Positions 23,132-34,170 of a DNA stretch of 64,000 bases are shown piece after piece. This DNA comes from Gadus chalcogrammus (Eukaryota > Chordata > Actinopteri > Gadiformes > Gadidae). Numbering within the stretch: position 1 is the stretch's first letter; each line of letters opens with the position of its first letter. Under the pieces are notes generated by a model that saw only the letters and a list, made by a program, of their open reading frames with translations, made no database searches and was not told the DNA's origin. The stretch is from the NCBI RefSeq assembly GCF_026213295.1, contig NC_079419.1, forward strand, positions 28,639,139-28,703,138, given 5' to 3'. The translations under genes were made by a program, and so were the position numbers.

Positions 23132-23183
23132 TCCTTCCGGCAATGACGCAAAAATCGTTGTTTTGCGTCATTGCCAGAAGGAA
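23132..23183. repeat. Hairpin, 23-base arms
   Basis: TTCCTTCCGGCAATGACGCA and following bases are inverted across a short spacer as ...TGCGTCATTGCCAGAAGGAA with one mismatch. It sits just outside the hAT element. It may be a small foldback element. Confidence 0.7.
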
Positions 23184-23446
23184 ATAAAAGAGGGGGGATT
23201 TTTATTGAGACTACAAGCACCTAGTCCCCCCCCTTTCAAACCTGCCCATAGGGGGTGGGACCCATTGGCTAAAATAGTTATGAGTCCCGAGGAACGTGAC
23301 AATGTAGCTATCTGAAAGTAGCCGATCTTATTGCCAGATCACAGGCTACGTTACGTTAGCTTGAAGTCTGTGTAATGCTGTAGGCTATAGGCTACCCAAG
23401 GCATAATTTATCTTGCTTTGCTAATGTTGTTCTCTTTCTTTCTTAG

Positions 23447-23554
23447 ACAGTATCAGCTTCCTCTGTTGTCCAGGCCATCAGAGCTCATTACCCAGCACAA
23501 GACGGGCAGTACCATGGCTACCAGGAGACAGTAGATGCTCAAGATGAGCTGTGA
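23447..23554 (+). CDS. Possible terminal coding exon, protein unknown
   Basis: A good acceptor (TTCTCTTTCTTTCTTAG ending 23446) is followed by 35 codons and TGA: TVSASSVVQAIRAHYPAQDG, then QYHGYQETVDAQDEL. Codon use and composition look like coding sequence, but I do not recognise the protein. The preceding exon would lie in or beyond the hAT and was not found. It may be the last exon of a transposon gene or a captured host exon. Confidence 0.35.
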   Translation, partial: TVSASSVVQAIRAHYPAQDGQYHGYQETVDAQDEL

Positions 23555-23974
23555 CTATTTTGACTCTAGCAAACGCACACTACACGTTTTTTTTTGTATG
23601 TAATTTTTTTATGCTGACAAGTAATATAAAAATGATGCGTTTGAAAAAACGACGGCAGAAGTCTTAACTAGTCAACGTATCACAGGGATATGTTTACACA
23701 AAGTTTGCTCGCGCTAATGTAGCCGGTCTGGCTCTGCGTTGTGTGTTGTGAAATGGAGTAGGACACAGAGACTTGGGCCCTTTCCCATTTCTTTGCTACA
23801 TAGAAAATCTCAACCCTAGCCCTCGCTGTTGCGCGTTCACGCACCGTGGAGTCTTCTTCTTCTTCTTTTTGGTTTTATTGGCAAACAAACATGTGCATTA
23901 CCGCCACCTACTGGTTTCTTTATGCGTCTTTATTTACTATTGTAACCCTGAGTTACCCGGATTTCATATTTTCT

Positions 23975-26285
23975 TTATAATAATAATAATAATAATAAAT
24001 TGTATTTATAATGCACTTTATATTCAAGAATCTCAAAGTGCTTCAGAGAAAAAAATACCAAAAAACTATTAAAAAGGGGGAACCTCAAAGAAAGTTTAGC
24101 TAAATGCTCTTTTAAAGAGATGGGTTTTGAGGTTCCGTTTAAAAAGAGCTGTAGTCTGTGGAGCCCTCAGGTGGTCAGGGAGGGCGTTCCATAGTCTAGG
24201 GGCAGCAGCAGAAAAGGCCCGATCACCCATGGTGCACAGCTTCGTATGTCGGGTTTGGAGGGTGTGAGTGGATCCTGAACGGAGTGTACGTGAGTTTGTC
24301 GGGGGGGTGAGGAGTTCCTGAAGGTAGAGGGGGGCAAGTCCGTGAAGGCACTGGTGGGTGAGGAGGGAGACCTTGTACTCAATTCTGAGTGAGACAGGGA
24401 GCCAGTGCAGTGATTTCAGGATGGGGGTGATGTGGTCATGCTTGCGCACCCTCATCAGGACCCTGGCAGCACTGTTTTGAATGTATTGGAGCCTCTGGAT
24501 GCTCTTGCCAGGGATCCCAATGAGGAGTGCATTGCAGTAGTCCAACCTGGAGGAGACAAAGGCATGGACGAGCTTCTCTGCATCAGCCAGGGTGAGTGAT
24601 TGGCGGAGTTTGGCGATGTTCCTGAGGTGGTATAAAGCTGTCTTACAGAGGTGTTTGATGTGGGTGTCAAAATTAAGTTGTGGGTCCATTTTAACACCGA
24701 GGTTGGAGACGGATGTGGAAAGGGGGATGTTTTTGCCAGAGAAGGTGATATTGGTGATGGTGGGGGAGCGGAGCTGATGTGGCGTGCCAATAAGGATGGC
24801 TTCCGTTTTATGGCTGTTAAGTTGTAGGAAGTTGAGCTTCATCCATGCCTCTATCTCCTCCAGGCAGGTGGTCAGTGTGGATGTTGGCAGAGGAGCAGAA
24901 GAAGTGGGGGTTGTCCTGATGTAGAGCTGTGTATCATCAGCATAGCAGTGGTAAGACAAGCCATGCCTGCTAATGACACTACCCAGGGGGAGCATGTACA
25001 GTGAGAACAGTGTGGGGCCCAACACCGAGCCCTGGGGGACACCGCAGGTGACGTTGTTGGTGTGTGATTTTGCTTTGCCCAGGGCAACGTGCTCAGTTCT
25101 GTCAGTGAGGTACGAGGTGAACCAGTTCTTTACATTTCCTGATAGTCCAATGGTGTATTGCAGGCGGTGAAGGAGAATATTGTGGTCAACCGTATCAAAA
25201 GCAGCTGTTAAGTCCAGGAGGATGAGGAGAGATGGGGAGCCGGTGTCTGCTGCCATCAGGAGGTCATTTGTGACCCTGACCAAGGCTGTTTCTGTACTGT
25301 GGCCATAGCGGAAACCAGACTGGAATTTTTCAAACAAGTGATGTTGTATGAGGTGATCCTGGAGTTGTGCTGCAACTGTTTTTTCCAGAACTTTTGACAG
25401 AAATGGGAGATTTGAGATGGGCCTGTAGTTGGAGAGGACTTCTGGATCAAGGGTAGGTTTTTTTAATGTTGGTCTGATGACAGCAGTTTTTAATGCAGAT
25501 GGGATATGGCCGGCCAGGAGGGAGTGGTTAATGATATTGGTGATGAGTGGAGAGACAGCAGAGATGTTGGCCTTCAGCAGAGCTGTAGGGAAGGGGTCTA
25601 GTGCACAGGTGGATGGCTTCATTTTCCTGATGACGTCCTCCACCTCTTCCTTTGTGATGCTGGAGAAGGAGCAGAGGGTCTGGACAGAGTCAATCGGTGG
25701 GTCAGCAGTTTGAAGGGGCAGGGCAGTAGTGATGGAGAGGTGTGAGCGGATGTTATTCACTTTTTGTTTAAAAAAGTTGATGTGCATGTTGCACCTCTCC
25801 GTGGTGACATCAGATTGGGATGGTAAAGGGGGTTTGAGAAGGTGATGAACAGTTGAAAAGAGCTGTTTGGAGTTACCAGGGCTATTGTTGATTATTGCGG
25901 AATAGAACCTGGACCGTGCATTATTCAGGGCTTCAGCATATGCCCTCCCGTGTTCCCTGTATGCCTGTTTGTGAACGGTCAGACCAGAGGCCTTGAGTCG
26001 CCGCTCAAGGACACGCCCAGCAGCCTTCATTGTACGTAGTTCACTGGTGTACCAGGGTGCGGAGCGCGAGAAGGAGACTGACCTCGATGTTAAGGGGGCG
26101 TGGAGATCCAGGAGACTGCTCAGGGACTGGTTGTATAAGTCCACTGAGTCAGCAAGAGAGAGGGAGTCAGTTGAGCCAGAGGAGAGATGTTGAAGGTCCA
26201 GGGCCAGGGCATCCATGTTGATATTTTTCACATTCCTGAAGTGGATCTGCCGCTTTGGTTTGGCGTGGGAGGAAGGAAAAGGAAA
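23975..26285 (-). mobile_element. 5'-truncated L2 LINE nested in the I-group LINE
   Basis: On the minus strand it has the C-terminal two thirds of an L2 ORF2, then the typical tail GAAGCACTTTGAGATTCTTG followed by AATATAAAGTGCATTATAAA and (TTA)n. It starts inside the linker before the reverse transcriptase, so the endonuclease is missing. The I-group 3' region resumes beyond its tail. I could not fix the target duplication by eye. Confidence 0.8.
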
Positions 26286-26291
26286 AAACAT
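24096..26291 (-). CDS. L2 reverse transcriptase ORF (5' truncated but open)
   Basis: The frame is open for 731 codons. Residues from about 25 on (HFRNVKNINMDALALDLQHL) are the linker. The RT has NYRPISNLPFLSKVLEKTVA, FQSGFRYGHSTETALV, LDLTAAFDTVDHNILLHRL (catalytic Asp), GVPQGSVLGPTLFSLYMLPL and YADDTQLYI (catalytic DD). The C-terminus has the L2/CR1 end region, HWLPVSLRIEYKVSLLTHQC then WNALPDHLRAPQTTALFKRN. The first few codons belong to the junction with the outer LINE. No stop interrupts the L2 part, so this copy is fairly young, but without an endonuclease it cannot move by itself. Confidence 0.85.
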   Translation of the reverse strand: MFFPFPSSHAKPKRQIHFRNVKNINMDALALDLQHLSSGSTDSLSLADSVDLYNQSLSSLLDLHAPLTSRSVSFSRSAPWYTSELRTMKAAGRVLERRLKASGLTVHKQAYREHGRAYAEALNNARSRFYSAIINNSPGNSKQLFSTVHHLLKPPLPSQSDVTTERCNMHINFFKQKVNNIRSHLSITTALPLQTADPPIDSVQTLCSFSSITKEEVEDVIRKMKPSTCALDPFPTALLKANISAVSPLITNIINHSLLAGHIPSALKTAVIRPTLKKPTLDPEVLSNYRPISNLPFLSKVLEKTVAAQLQDHLIQHHLFEKFQSGFRYGHSTETALVRVTNDLLMAADTGSPSLLILLDLTAAFDTVDHNILLHRLQYTIGLSGNVKNWFTSYLTDRTEHVALGKAKSHTNNVTCGVPQGSVLGPTLFSLYMLPLGSVISRHGLSYHCYADDTQLYIRTTPTSSAPLPTSTLTTCLEEIEAWMKLNFLQLNSHKTEAILIGTPHQLRSPTITNITFSGKNIPLSTSVSNLGVKMDPQLNFDTHIKHLCKTALYHLRNIAKLRQSLTLADAEKLVHAFVSSRLDYCNALLIGIPGKSIQRLQYIQNSAARVLMRVRKHDHITPILKSLHWLPVSLRIEYKVSLLTHQCLHGLAPLYLQELLTPPTNSRTLRSGSTHTLQTRHTKLCTMGDRAFSAAAPRLWNALPDHLRAPQTTALFKRNLKTHLFKRAFS

Positions 26292-26299
26292 TTATCAAA

Positions 26300-27520
26300 T
26301 GTGTTTCTTTTAGATATCCAAATACGTGCCTATAGCATCTATCTCCTGACATCTTCCTTAATATATTCATCAACTCATATCTTTCTTTAATTTCTGCCAA
26401 CTTATCCTGCATTTGTCGTCTCTCTACTTCATACTTCCTACAGCTGTTCATTACATGATCTACAGTTTCCTGCTCCTCACAATGATCACACCTCCCTGTG
26501 TCATGTTTTCCAACAATAAATAATGATGCATTTAGCCCTGTATGTCCAAATCTCAGCCTTGATATTACGGTTTCTTCCCTTCTGCTCCTTCCTGTTCCCC
26601 TGGCCTCTCCTACTTTCCTCTGAATTTTATAAAACCACCTTCCCTTCCTCTCCTCCTCCCACCTCTTCTGCCATTTCTCCTTCATTTTCCTTTTAATTAT
26701 GTTTTTACCCTCCATCTTGCTGATATTTATACGTAATTCAATTTCCTCACATTTTGTTGCCTCTTTTGCCACCTTATCTACCACCTCATTCCCTCTCACT
26801 CCAATATGTGCCGGTACCCACACAAACACCACTGTTATACCCATCATCTCTATTCTATATAAAATCTGTTTTATCTCTATTAAAATGTCCGGCCTGCTAT
26901 CCGACTTACTGCTCTGTAGACTGGTTAAAACTGAACTTGAGTCCGAACATATTAAAACACTTACTGGTCTAGTTTCCTCTACCCAATGTATTGCCAATAA
27001 AATTGCAATCATTTCTGCTGTATACACCGATACTTCATCACTGACCCTTTTACCCACCCGCACCCGAAACTCCGGGACCCAAAATGCCACTCCTACTTTA
27101 CTTTCTGCACTCTTTGATCCATCTGTATATATCTTTACATACCCATAGAACTCATCAATATACTCCTGCACACTTATGGCATTACAAACAAACTCTCTAT
27201 CTTTATTTTTCCTTTCTAAAATTGTCAGATCTACTGTAGCATCTGGAAGAATCCAGGGTGCGAGTGCTGGTATTGGTACTGTTGGACTAAACTGTATCTT
27301 TTCAATTCCAATTTCTTTTGCCCTCTGCACTGCTGTCCAACCAAAATTCCTAACTTCCTTTTTCTCTTTTTCCCAACTAGGTTTTAACGTGTCTTGCGCT
27401 GGATGGTCCTTGCTATGTCCTTGTAAATGCACCCAGTATGTCAGTGACAATTGCAGCCTTCTCAGATCAATAGGCATGACCCCCATTTCTACCTGCAGCG
27501 CAGCTATAGGTGGTTTTAAA
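26300..27520 (-). pseudogene. RNase H and C-terminal part of I-group LINE ORF2 (frameshifted)
   Basis: The RNase H has IYTDGSKSAESKVGVAF (Asp), YTAEMIAILLAIHWVE (Glu), ICSDSSSVLTSL (Asp) and WVPAHIGVRGNEVVDKVAKE (His, Asp). After it comes FGHTGLNASLF with CDHCEEQETVDHVMNSCRKY, a Cys/His cluster common in this group. It lies in a different frame from the reverse transcriptase. The change of frame is near 27520, where the two frames give ...GGFKTT and IAALQVEMGVMPIDL. The 3' end of the frame runs into the L2. Confidence 0.85.
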
Positions 27521-30031
27521 ACCGCCTGTACATAAACGCAATGCCTGATTCTGTATCCCTTCCAGTTTCTTCATATGTGTCTCTGCTGCTGCCCCATATA
27601 CCACACTCCCATAATCTATAAACGCTCTAATTAAACCATCATATATACCCTTTAGTGCCACTCTATCCGCCCCCCACTCTTTTCCAACTAGACACCTCAT
27701 TATATTTATAACCTTTTTACATTTGTCCACAACCTTCTGAATGTGTATATTCCATGTTAACCTTTCATCAAACCACATTCCTAATAACTTAAAGTGTTTT
27801 ACTCTTTTTAGGTCTTGTTTATAAAGTTTTACTTTAATCTCATCTCCCACTCTTTTCCTGGTGAAAAACATTATGTTTGTCTTCCCTACCGAAAACTTAA
27901 AACCCCATTTATAAGACCATTCCTCCACTCTATTGATTGCCTCCTGTAATTTTTTAACAATGAATTTCATATTTTTCCCCCTCTTCCATATTGCCCCATC
28001 ATCTGCAAATAATGAAAAACCCATACCACTCTCTATTTCTTCAAAAACGTCATTTATCATAATGGAAAATAATAGTGGACTAATTATGCTCCCCTGTGGT
28101 GTTCCATTCTCTATTTTAAATTTCCCTGACAAGCTTTTTCCTACTCTCACCTGTATTGATCTCTCAGTTAAAAAATCTTCAATCCATCTGTATATTCTCC
28201 CTTTAACTCCCAACTTCCTTAATCTAACTAATAATCCTTCTACCCACATCATGTCATATGCCTTCTCAATATCAAAAAACACAGCTACAACACTTTCCTT
28301 ATTTATCTGTGCCTTTCTGATCTCATGTTCTAGACATATGGTCGGATCCATAGTGTTCCTCCCCTTTCTGAACCCACTCTGATACTTTGACATAAATCCT
28401 TTACTCTCCATATAGTATGTTAATCTTTCATTTATCATTTTCTCCATTATTTTACATATATTCGATGTTAAGGCAATTGGCCTATAGTTCTCTGGGTTAG
28501 AACTGTCCTTCCCTGGTTTAGGTATTGGTACAATAACTGCCTCCTTCCAACTTTCTGGTAATTTACCTTCCTTCCAAACTCTATTGTATAACTCCAATAA
28601 TATTCCTTTTGCTGCCTCACTTAAATTACTTATCATTATATAACAAACCTGATCCTTTCCTGGTGCGGTCATCTTTGTTTTCCTTAATGCACGATTCATT
28701 TCTGTCATTGTGAAAGTCTTATTAAGCAAATCTTCATTTTCTTCCTCATCTTGCATCAACACTTCATACTCCACTAAAGTAGCCTCCCTCCCTCTTTTTC
28801 CCTCTTCACTAATATTTTCTGAACTATGAACTTTCACAAAAGCCTTTGCTAACATCTCCCCCTTTTCTTCTTCCTTCATTGCTATTGTTTCCCCTACCTT
28901 CAAAACTGGATATCCATATTCTCTCTTAACTCCATTCATCTTTTTAATCATGCCCCAAATCTGTCCCAATTCCGTTTCCCGTCCCACCGAATTGCAAAAA
29001 TTCCTCCAACAAGTTTTCCTTGCATTTTTAATAGTTCTCCTTACATTTGCTTGACTTCTTTTATATTCAATAAGGTTCTCAAACCTATGGTTTCCCTTTA
29101 GCCTTCTAAATGCTTTATTTCTACTCTTGATTGCTTTACTACATTCTTTGTTCCACCATGGTACCATCCTCTTTTTCCCTTTTCCTTCTTTCCTCTTAAT
29201 TGTTCTCTCAACAGCCTCTAATATAACTCTGCACACATTCGTATTTAGCTGGTCAACATCTTCTCCTATCTCAATTTCTAACATTTCTTTCTCACTTATT
29301 TCCTTAAATAGTTCCCACTCTGCATTGTGAAAGTCCCAATTCATCACTCTTTCTAGATTGCACTCTTCAATTGTCAATTCTACTCCAATGATTATAGGAT
29401 AGTGATCACTTCCAACAGTCGTTTCTTTCCTTACTTCCCATGAACATACTCCTGCCAGTGTATCTGTTACTAGTGTAAGATCTAACACTGACTCCACTCC
29501 ATTGCTTACATTTATTCTTGTCCCCTCCCCATTATTTAAACAAACTATTCCCTTGTTGTCCATTAATTCCTCTATCACCTTCCCATTATCATCATCTTTC
29601 CTTCCTCCCCATAACGTGCTGTGTGCGTTAAAATCTCCACACCATATAGCATTTTGCCTTTGTCCTACCCTCTCCAATTCCTCCAACTTAATTTTCTTAC
29701 ATGGATTGTACAAATTGATTATAGTCATTTTCCTTTTATTAACCCAGATTTCAATAACAATTATCTCTAGACTAGTTTCATAATTCATTGGTACTCTTTC
29801 ATACAATATTCCTTCCTTAATAAACGTTGCACATCCCCCTGCCTGCCGCTCATTCCTATCCAGTCTAACTGAGTTGTATCCTACAATTTTAAAATCCAAG
29901 TGTGATTTCATCCATGTTTCTTGTATACAAATGATTTCTGGTTTAACGTCTAATTTCTCTATATATCTCTTAAATTATTGCCCATTCGATATCAGGCTTC
30001 TGGCATTCCACTGCAGAATAAGGAACACCAT
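27467..30031 (-). pseudogene. I-group LINE ORF2: endonuclease and reverse transcriptase
   Basis: The original start is probably ATG at 30031, only 7 bases after the ORF1 stop: MVFLILQWNARSLISNGQ then a TAA stop at 29977-29975 (codon 19), then FKRYIEKLDVKPEIICIQET. The long open part starts at Met 29911. Endonuclease motifs: IWCGDFNAHSTLWGG, LDLTLVTD and GSDHYPI (catalytic Asp and His). Reverse transcriptase motifs: NYRPIALTSNICKIMEKMIN, FRKGRNTMDPTICLE, VFFDIEKAYDMMW, NGTPQGSIISPLLFSIMIND and LFADDGAIW. It nicks the target and copies the element RNA. Broken by the codon-19 stop and by the frameshift near 27520. Confidence 0.9.
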
Positions 30032-30038
30032 AATTATA

Positions 30039-31231
30039 CTACTTAGTAACCCCTTCATTTCTATTGATCTCATCATGTACCATCTCTCCCGTTACATCCT
30101 TTATGTCTAAGTATTCCCTTGCTGCCTCCACAACAATCTTTATCCGATCTGACCTTGTACTTTTGTCCTGCATAGCTAGATTTATGACCTTCGCCATGAA
30201 GAATACAAAGTTAGCCTTATCCACAATCAAAGTGTCCTTATTCACATCACATTGCAAACCTACTGGCTCTAAAGCTTGCTGTGAATACTGAGAGGGTTCA
30301 ACAACACCCACACTTGCACCACCTTGTGGTCCTTTTACTTGTTTGATTGCCTCTGCATATGTTACTTTATTCTGGACTTTATATTTCTGAATTTCTTTTG
30401 CTTTAATCTGTGCTTCGCATCCTTGATATGCTGCACTGTGATCCCCTCCACAATTGCAGCATTTAGCTTTAGCCTCTGCCTCGCATTTACCGTATTCATG
30501 TTCCCCTGCACATTTGGCACATCTTGGCTTTGCCCTACATTGTCCTGCTATATGCCCAAACCTCTGGCATTTAAAGCACCGCAATGGCCTGGGAACAAAT
30601 TCTCTAACCGGGTAACTCAGGTATCCAATCGTAACCTTATCCTTTATTGCCCCTTCAAACTGAATAAGCACAGACAAACTGTCCACTATTTTCCCCTGGT
30701 GGTATCTAGTGGACAACCTTTTTTCAACAGTCACTTTGGCTCCCTTGATTTCTTTCTGCAGTTCTTCAATACTTAAGTCTATTGGCACTCCGGTTATCAT
30801 TCCACGTATCTTACGATTTATACCAGGGATATGACTTTTGATTCTCACTTCGTTCAGTGTACTCATTTTCAAAATCTTTTCTTGCTGATCCTTGTTAACA
30901 GCTTCTATTAACATCCTTCCTTTGCTCAAGAACCATGCCTGTTTGACCGAACCAATCTCATTCCTCATAGCTTTCGACAGTTTGACTGGGTGTAGCTTAC
31001 TACTAGATATCTCTTCAAACTCCACAATCACTTTCCACACTTCTCCTTCCTCCTTGCTTTTTTCGACTCATTCTGCTTTTCTCTGTCACTATCACTCATC
31101 TCAGAACACCTTCTTGTTCTATTCTTTTTCATACTGGTCACGGGATTCCACACTTCTGCATCTGAATCATCATACTCCATATCATCACTAACGATACCAG
31201 ACTTCGCCAATCTTCCAGGTCCAAACTCCAT
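30039..31231 (-). pseudogene. I-group LINE ORF1 with three CCHC knuckles (one frameshift)
   Basis: The open frame from 31040 gives 333 residues. The C-terminal half has three zinc knuckles: CFKCQRFGHIAGQC, CAKCAGEHEYGKC and CCNCGGDHSAAYQGC. The N-terminal half has an RRM-like region (VIVEFEEISSSKLHPVKLSK). A second frame upstream (31231 to 31028) starts MEFGPGRLAKSGIVSDDMEY and is acidic then basic. The two overlap at KEKCGK/WKVIVEF, which suggests a single-base frameshift near 31040 in an ORF1 of about 395 residues. The product would be the RNA-binding protein of the LINE particle. Confidence 0.8.
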
Positions 31232-31510
31232 CTTAGCATATCACTAATACTTTTGTTTGACTCTCCTCGATGCCGCCAACTCGCTCCGCTTCCTGAATCC
31301 ACCTCTCGCGCTCACGCCTACCAATCTTAGCGCTCCGCACCGTGGAGTCACGTCCCAATACTGTTTAAATGTAGCTTAAGGGGTAGGGGGGAGGGCTAAC
31401 ATCCCCTCAAAATTGAGATTTTCGATGGGCACCCTCAAAGCGCTTCAGTTCTGACTTGCTCCCACAATACCTTGCGAGAAAACGGAAAATCAAGAAATAT
31501 CCTAGACAAG

Positions 31511-32627
31511 ATGGAGGACGAAAAGATGCGACAGGATTGGAAAAACACAAATGTAAGTATTTTCTCTGTAATTAACTAGTCATTATTTTATTAATTATAC
31601 TCTGCAGCCCGGCCGCGGGCTTCGAAACTCGGCCGCGGACTCTCGGAAGTCTGTGGCCGATTTTCGCGGAAGATTGCGAAAGTCCCCGGCCGACTTGCGC
31701 AGGCCGCCCGACCCCGGTTCTCGGCCGGGATGCATGCCCGATCAGGGGCTCTGCAGCCCGGCCATCGACCGGGCTGCAGACCGGGCTCATACGACCGGGC
31801 TGGATATCATATCGTATGATATCCAGATCTTCCATGTTCTAGTGACTCCAGGTTAAAAATAAGCTTTACTATACTAATATATTATATTAGATTATATTAT
31901 ATTAGATTAGATTAGGCTTTATTGATCCTTTTGGGATGACTCCCTCAAGGAAATTGATTGTCCAGTAGCTTACAGAAAGAAACGCAACACAATATTAAAT
32001 TATATACAATATAAGATAAACAATACACTCTAAGATAACTATAAAAAGTAAAATAAAGAGTAAACAATAATTATAATATAAGATAAGATAAACAATAAAC
32101 TCTTAACTAACTAACTATAAAAAGTAAACAAAAAACAGTAAACAGTAAACAATAAACTCTTAGCTAATATAGAAAGTAATATTAGTAGTTATTCATTATT
32201 AATAATCTACAAGTAATATATACCTACTCATATATATATTATATTAGTAATATTCTATAAGTATTATTATACTAATATATATTAGTAATATTACATGGTT
32301 AATCAATGTATTTTTTGGCAGTACTATATTGTGTACATAGCTATTATATATTGTACCTAACATATGGCCATATCACCCAGTTCTGTCATATAATTTATAT
32401 TTCCTTCTTATTCGTTTTCTTTCAGGACTTCGTTGAGTCCACTGCCACCAGCCCCCCCCCCCCCCACCTCTCCCTCATGCTCCTCCACCCCAGGCACCTC
32501 TTCCACCACCCCAGACACCCCTTCCAAGAGGAGAGTGCCAGGGGGCAGGCGAGGCATGAGGAGAGCGAGGCAAAGTTGGCGAAATGGTGGAGAAGATGTG
32601 ATTCTCCACCATTCTCTCAAAAGCTGA
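31511..32627 (+). CDS. Possible two-exon small gene, protein unknown
   Basis: Exon 1 (31511-31552) reads MEDEKMRQDWKNTN and ends at a consensus donor GTAAGT. A candidate exon 2 begins after TTTCTTTCAG at 32426 with DFVESTATSPPPP. A run of 14 C (32452-32465) decides the frame. The frame that looks most protein-like (TSPSCSSTPGTSSTTPDTPS, KRRVPGGRRGMRRARQSW, to a stop at 32625-32627) needs one extra C relative to exon 1. A poly(A) signal AATAAA is at 32722-32727. It may belong to a transposon or be a host gene. I do not recognise the product. Confidence 0.3.
31553..32425. other. Presumed intron with GC-rich palindromic block and LINE tail
   Basis: A GC-rich block at 31600-31830 holds a palindrome with 11-base arms (CTGCAGCCCGG, 31751-31779) and another at 31801-31825 (TGGATATCATA arms). 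At about 31900-31975 lies an inverted LINE-type tail (CCAAAAGGATCAATAAAGCC on the minus strand) with ATTAG repeats. The rest, to about 32300, is AT-rich with TAACTATAAAAAGTA-like units. Confidence 0.55.
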
Positions 32628-34162
32628 GAGAGTGTGTGTGTCTGTGTGTGTGTGTGTGTGTGTATTTTTAGGTGTGTGTTTGTGTGTATTTTTAGATGTG
32701 TGGTTCAGTGTTTCTTATTTAAATAAAGGGTTTCTTCTAAAGTGTTCTTGTTCTTAACCGATTATTATCTAAGGGGGCACTCACACTAGGCCTTCTGGCC
32801 GTGGCCGTGGCTGTTTTAGCACCTATCCGTGCTCAAATCTGCCAGTGTGAGTGTGGCCAGTCTGGCAGGCCGGGCCAATTACAAAATATAAATACCATTT
32901 CAGGTTAAACATCTTTACAATGGGTCTTGCTCGTTGCCCGAGACAATGGCAGCCAGTCTGTCTCTTGTAACATTACCAGGGGTCTGGTTATCTGCTAGGG
33001 GGCACGGGGAGGCCATGATGACGTCACAGGGTAGGGTTGTCCCATTTGGTAGGGGATCGGTTAGGGTAGCAATGAGGGGTAGCAATGAGCATGAGCAATG
33101 AGGGTTAGGGTTGAGATGTAGGGTTGAGACAGTGAGCAAAGAAACGGGATTGGGCCTTGGTGTGTCACTTTAGCCGAACTGTGGCGACAGTGGCGTATTT
33201 ATTTCTGCATGAAATAAATGCACAAATAATGCAGCAGCATTAACACACGGAACACTGCAGCACATCAGTCTCCTCACAGCATTAAAACAACAAGTGAGCT
33301 TGGCCAGAAGTGCCTTACAATACATATATTCAAATATATGAAGTCACAAAAGTTCACAATACAGACACACAAATTCAAATCCACCTGAAAACTATACACC
33401 ACCGGCTAATTAATATTTTATATTAAAATAAAGTACAACATGAGAGCAACATCAACATACCTGCATGAAATAAATGCACAAATAATGCAGCAGCATTAAC
33501 ACACGGCACACTGCAGCACGTCAGTCTGAAATGGTGGGAAACGAACAATGAACAGGCTGCAGTCACTGTGTGTGTATCCTCAAGTGCTGCTAAACAGTGC
33601 GCTAGCTAAATAGTTCGCTAAAACACTCAAAACTCTTGCAAAACAAATACACATGAACACATGAACAACACCAACAAGCACAGAATCACACCATAACTCT
33701 ATCTCACCATTTACACTGGTTATTTTCTCATTAACAATTTTAGAACAGAAAGCTGCACAGAGCAGAGGAAAAACACTCACCTCCTCACAGCATTAAAACA
33801 ACAAGTGAGGAATGGCGAGCGCAACACAGGAAAATGACGTCACGATCGAAACTTCAAAATAAAATAACAAAAGCTCCCAAACAATCTATTAACAGAGAAG
33901 ATCACGAAATAAAAGTAATAAATAAAACATGAGGGAATTCTGGTGGAATGCATACATACATCTGATGTACCTGCTACACTAACACTCGCGCTAGGACTCA
34001 TGTAGGACCATGGGTCCTTATTTCCCCTCCAAACGGAAACAGGCGGGCGGTGCAACGAGCGCAATGCACTGTGTTAGTTGGAGGATTTCTTACTTTTGAG
34101 CCAGAGAGACATTTTCTGCCTTTTATCAGGCTAGGATGAACCGATTTCTTTTTTTTTTCACA
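32628..34162. repeat. Intergenic DNA with internal direct duplications
   Basis: A segment of about 67 bases with ATGCAGCAGCATTAACACAC occurs at 33207-33273 and again at 33463-33529. CCTCACAGCATTAAAACAAC occurs at about 33272 and 33781. A TG tract is at 32635-32665. Sequence near 32774 (GGGGGCACTCACACTAGGCC) looks like a DNA-transposon terminus, but I found no partner. No gene is recognised. Confidence 0.5.
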
Positions 34163-34170
34163 TTTATAAT

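Larger units (their letters stand above)
23854..31335 (-). mobile_element. I-group non-LTR retrotransposon, apparently full length, with L2 inserted near its 3' end
   Basis: The 14-base direct repeat CGCACCGTGGAGTC at 23840-23853 and 31336-31349 marks both ends. On the minus strand the element runs: about 100 bases of leader, ORF1 (three zinc knuckles), ORF2 (endonuclease, reverse transcriptase, RNase H), a 3' region containing CCAGTAGGTGGCGGTAATGC, and a (GAA)n tail. An RNase H domain after the reverse transcriptase places it in the I group (I/Nimb-like). It has at least two single-base frameshifts and one stop, so it is not active as it stands. L2 occupies about 23975-26285. Confidence 0.9.

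Noticed and set aside
33189..33197. CAGTGGCG-like motif as another hAT end
   Set aside because: No matching CGCCACTG end with an 8-bp duplication could be paired with it.
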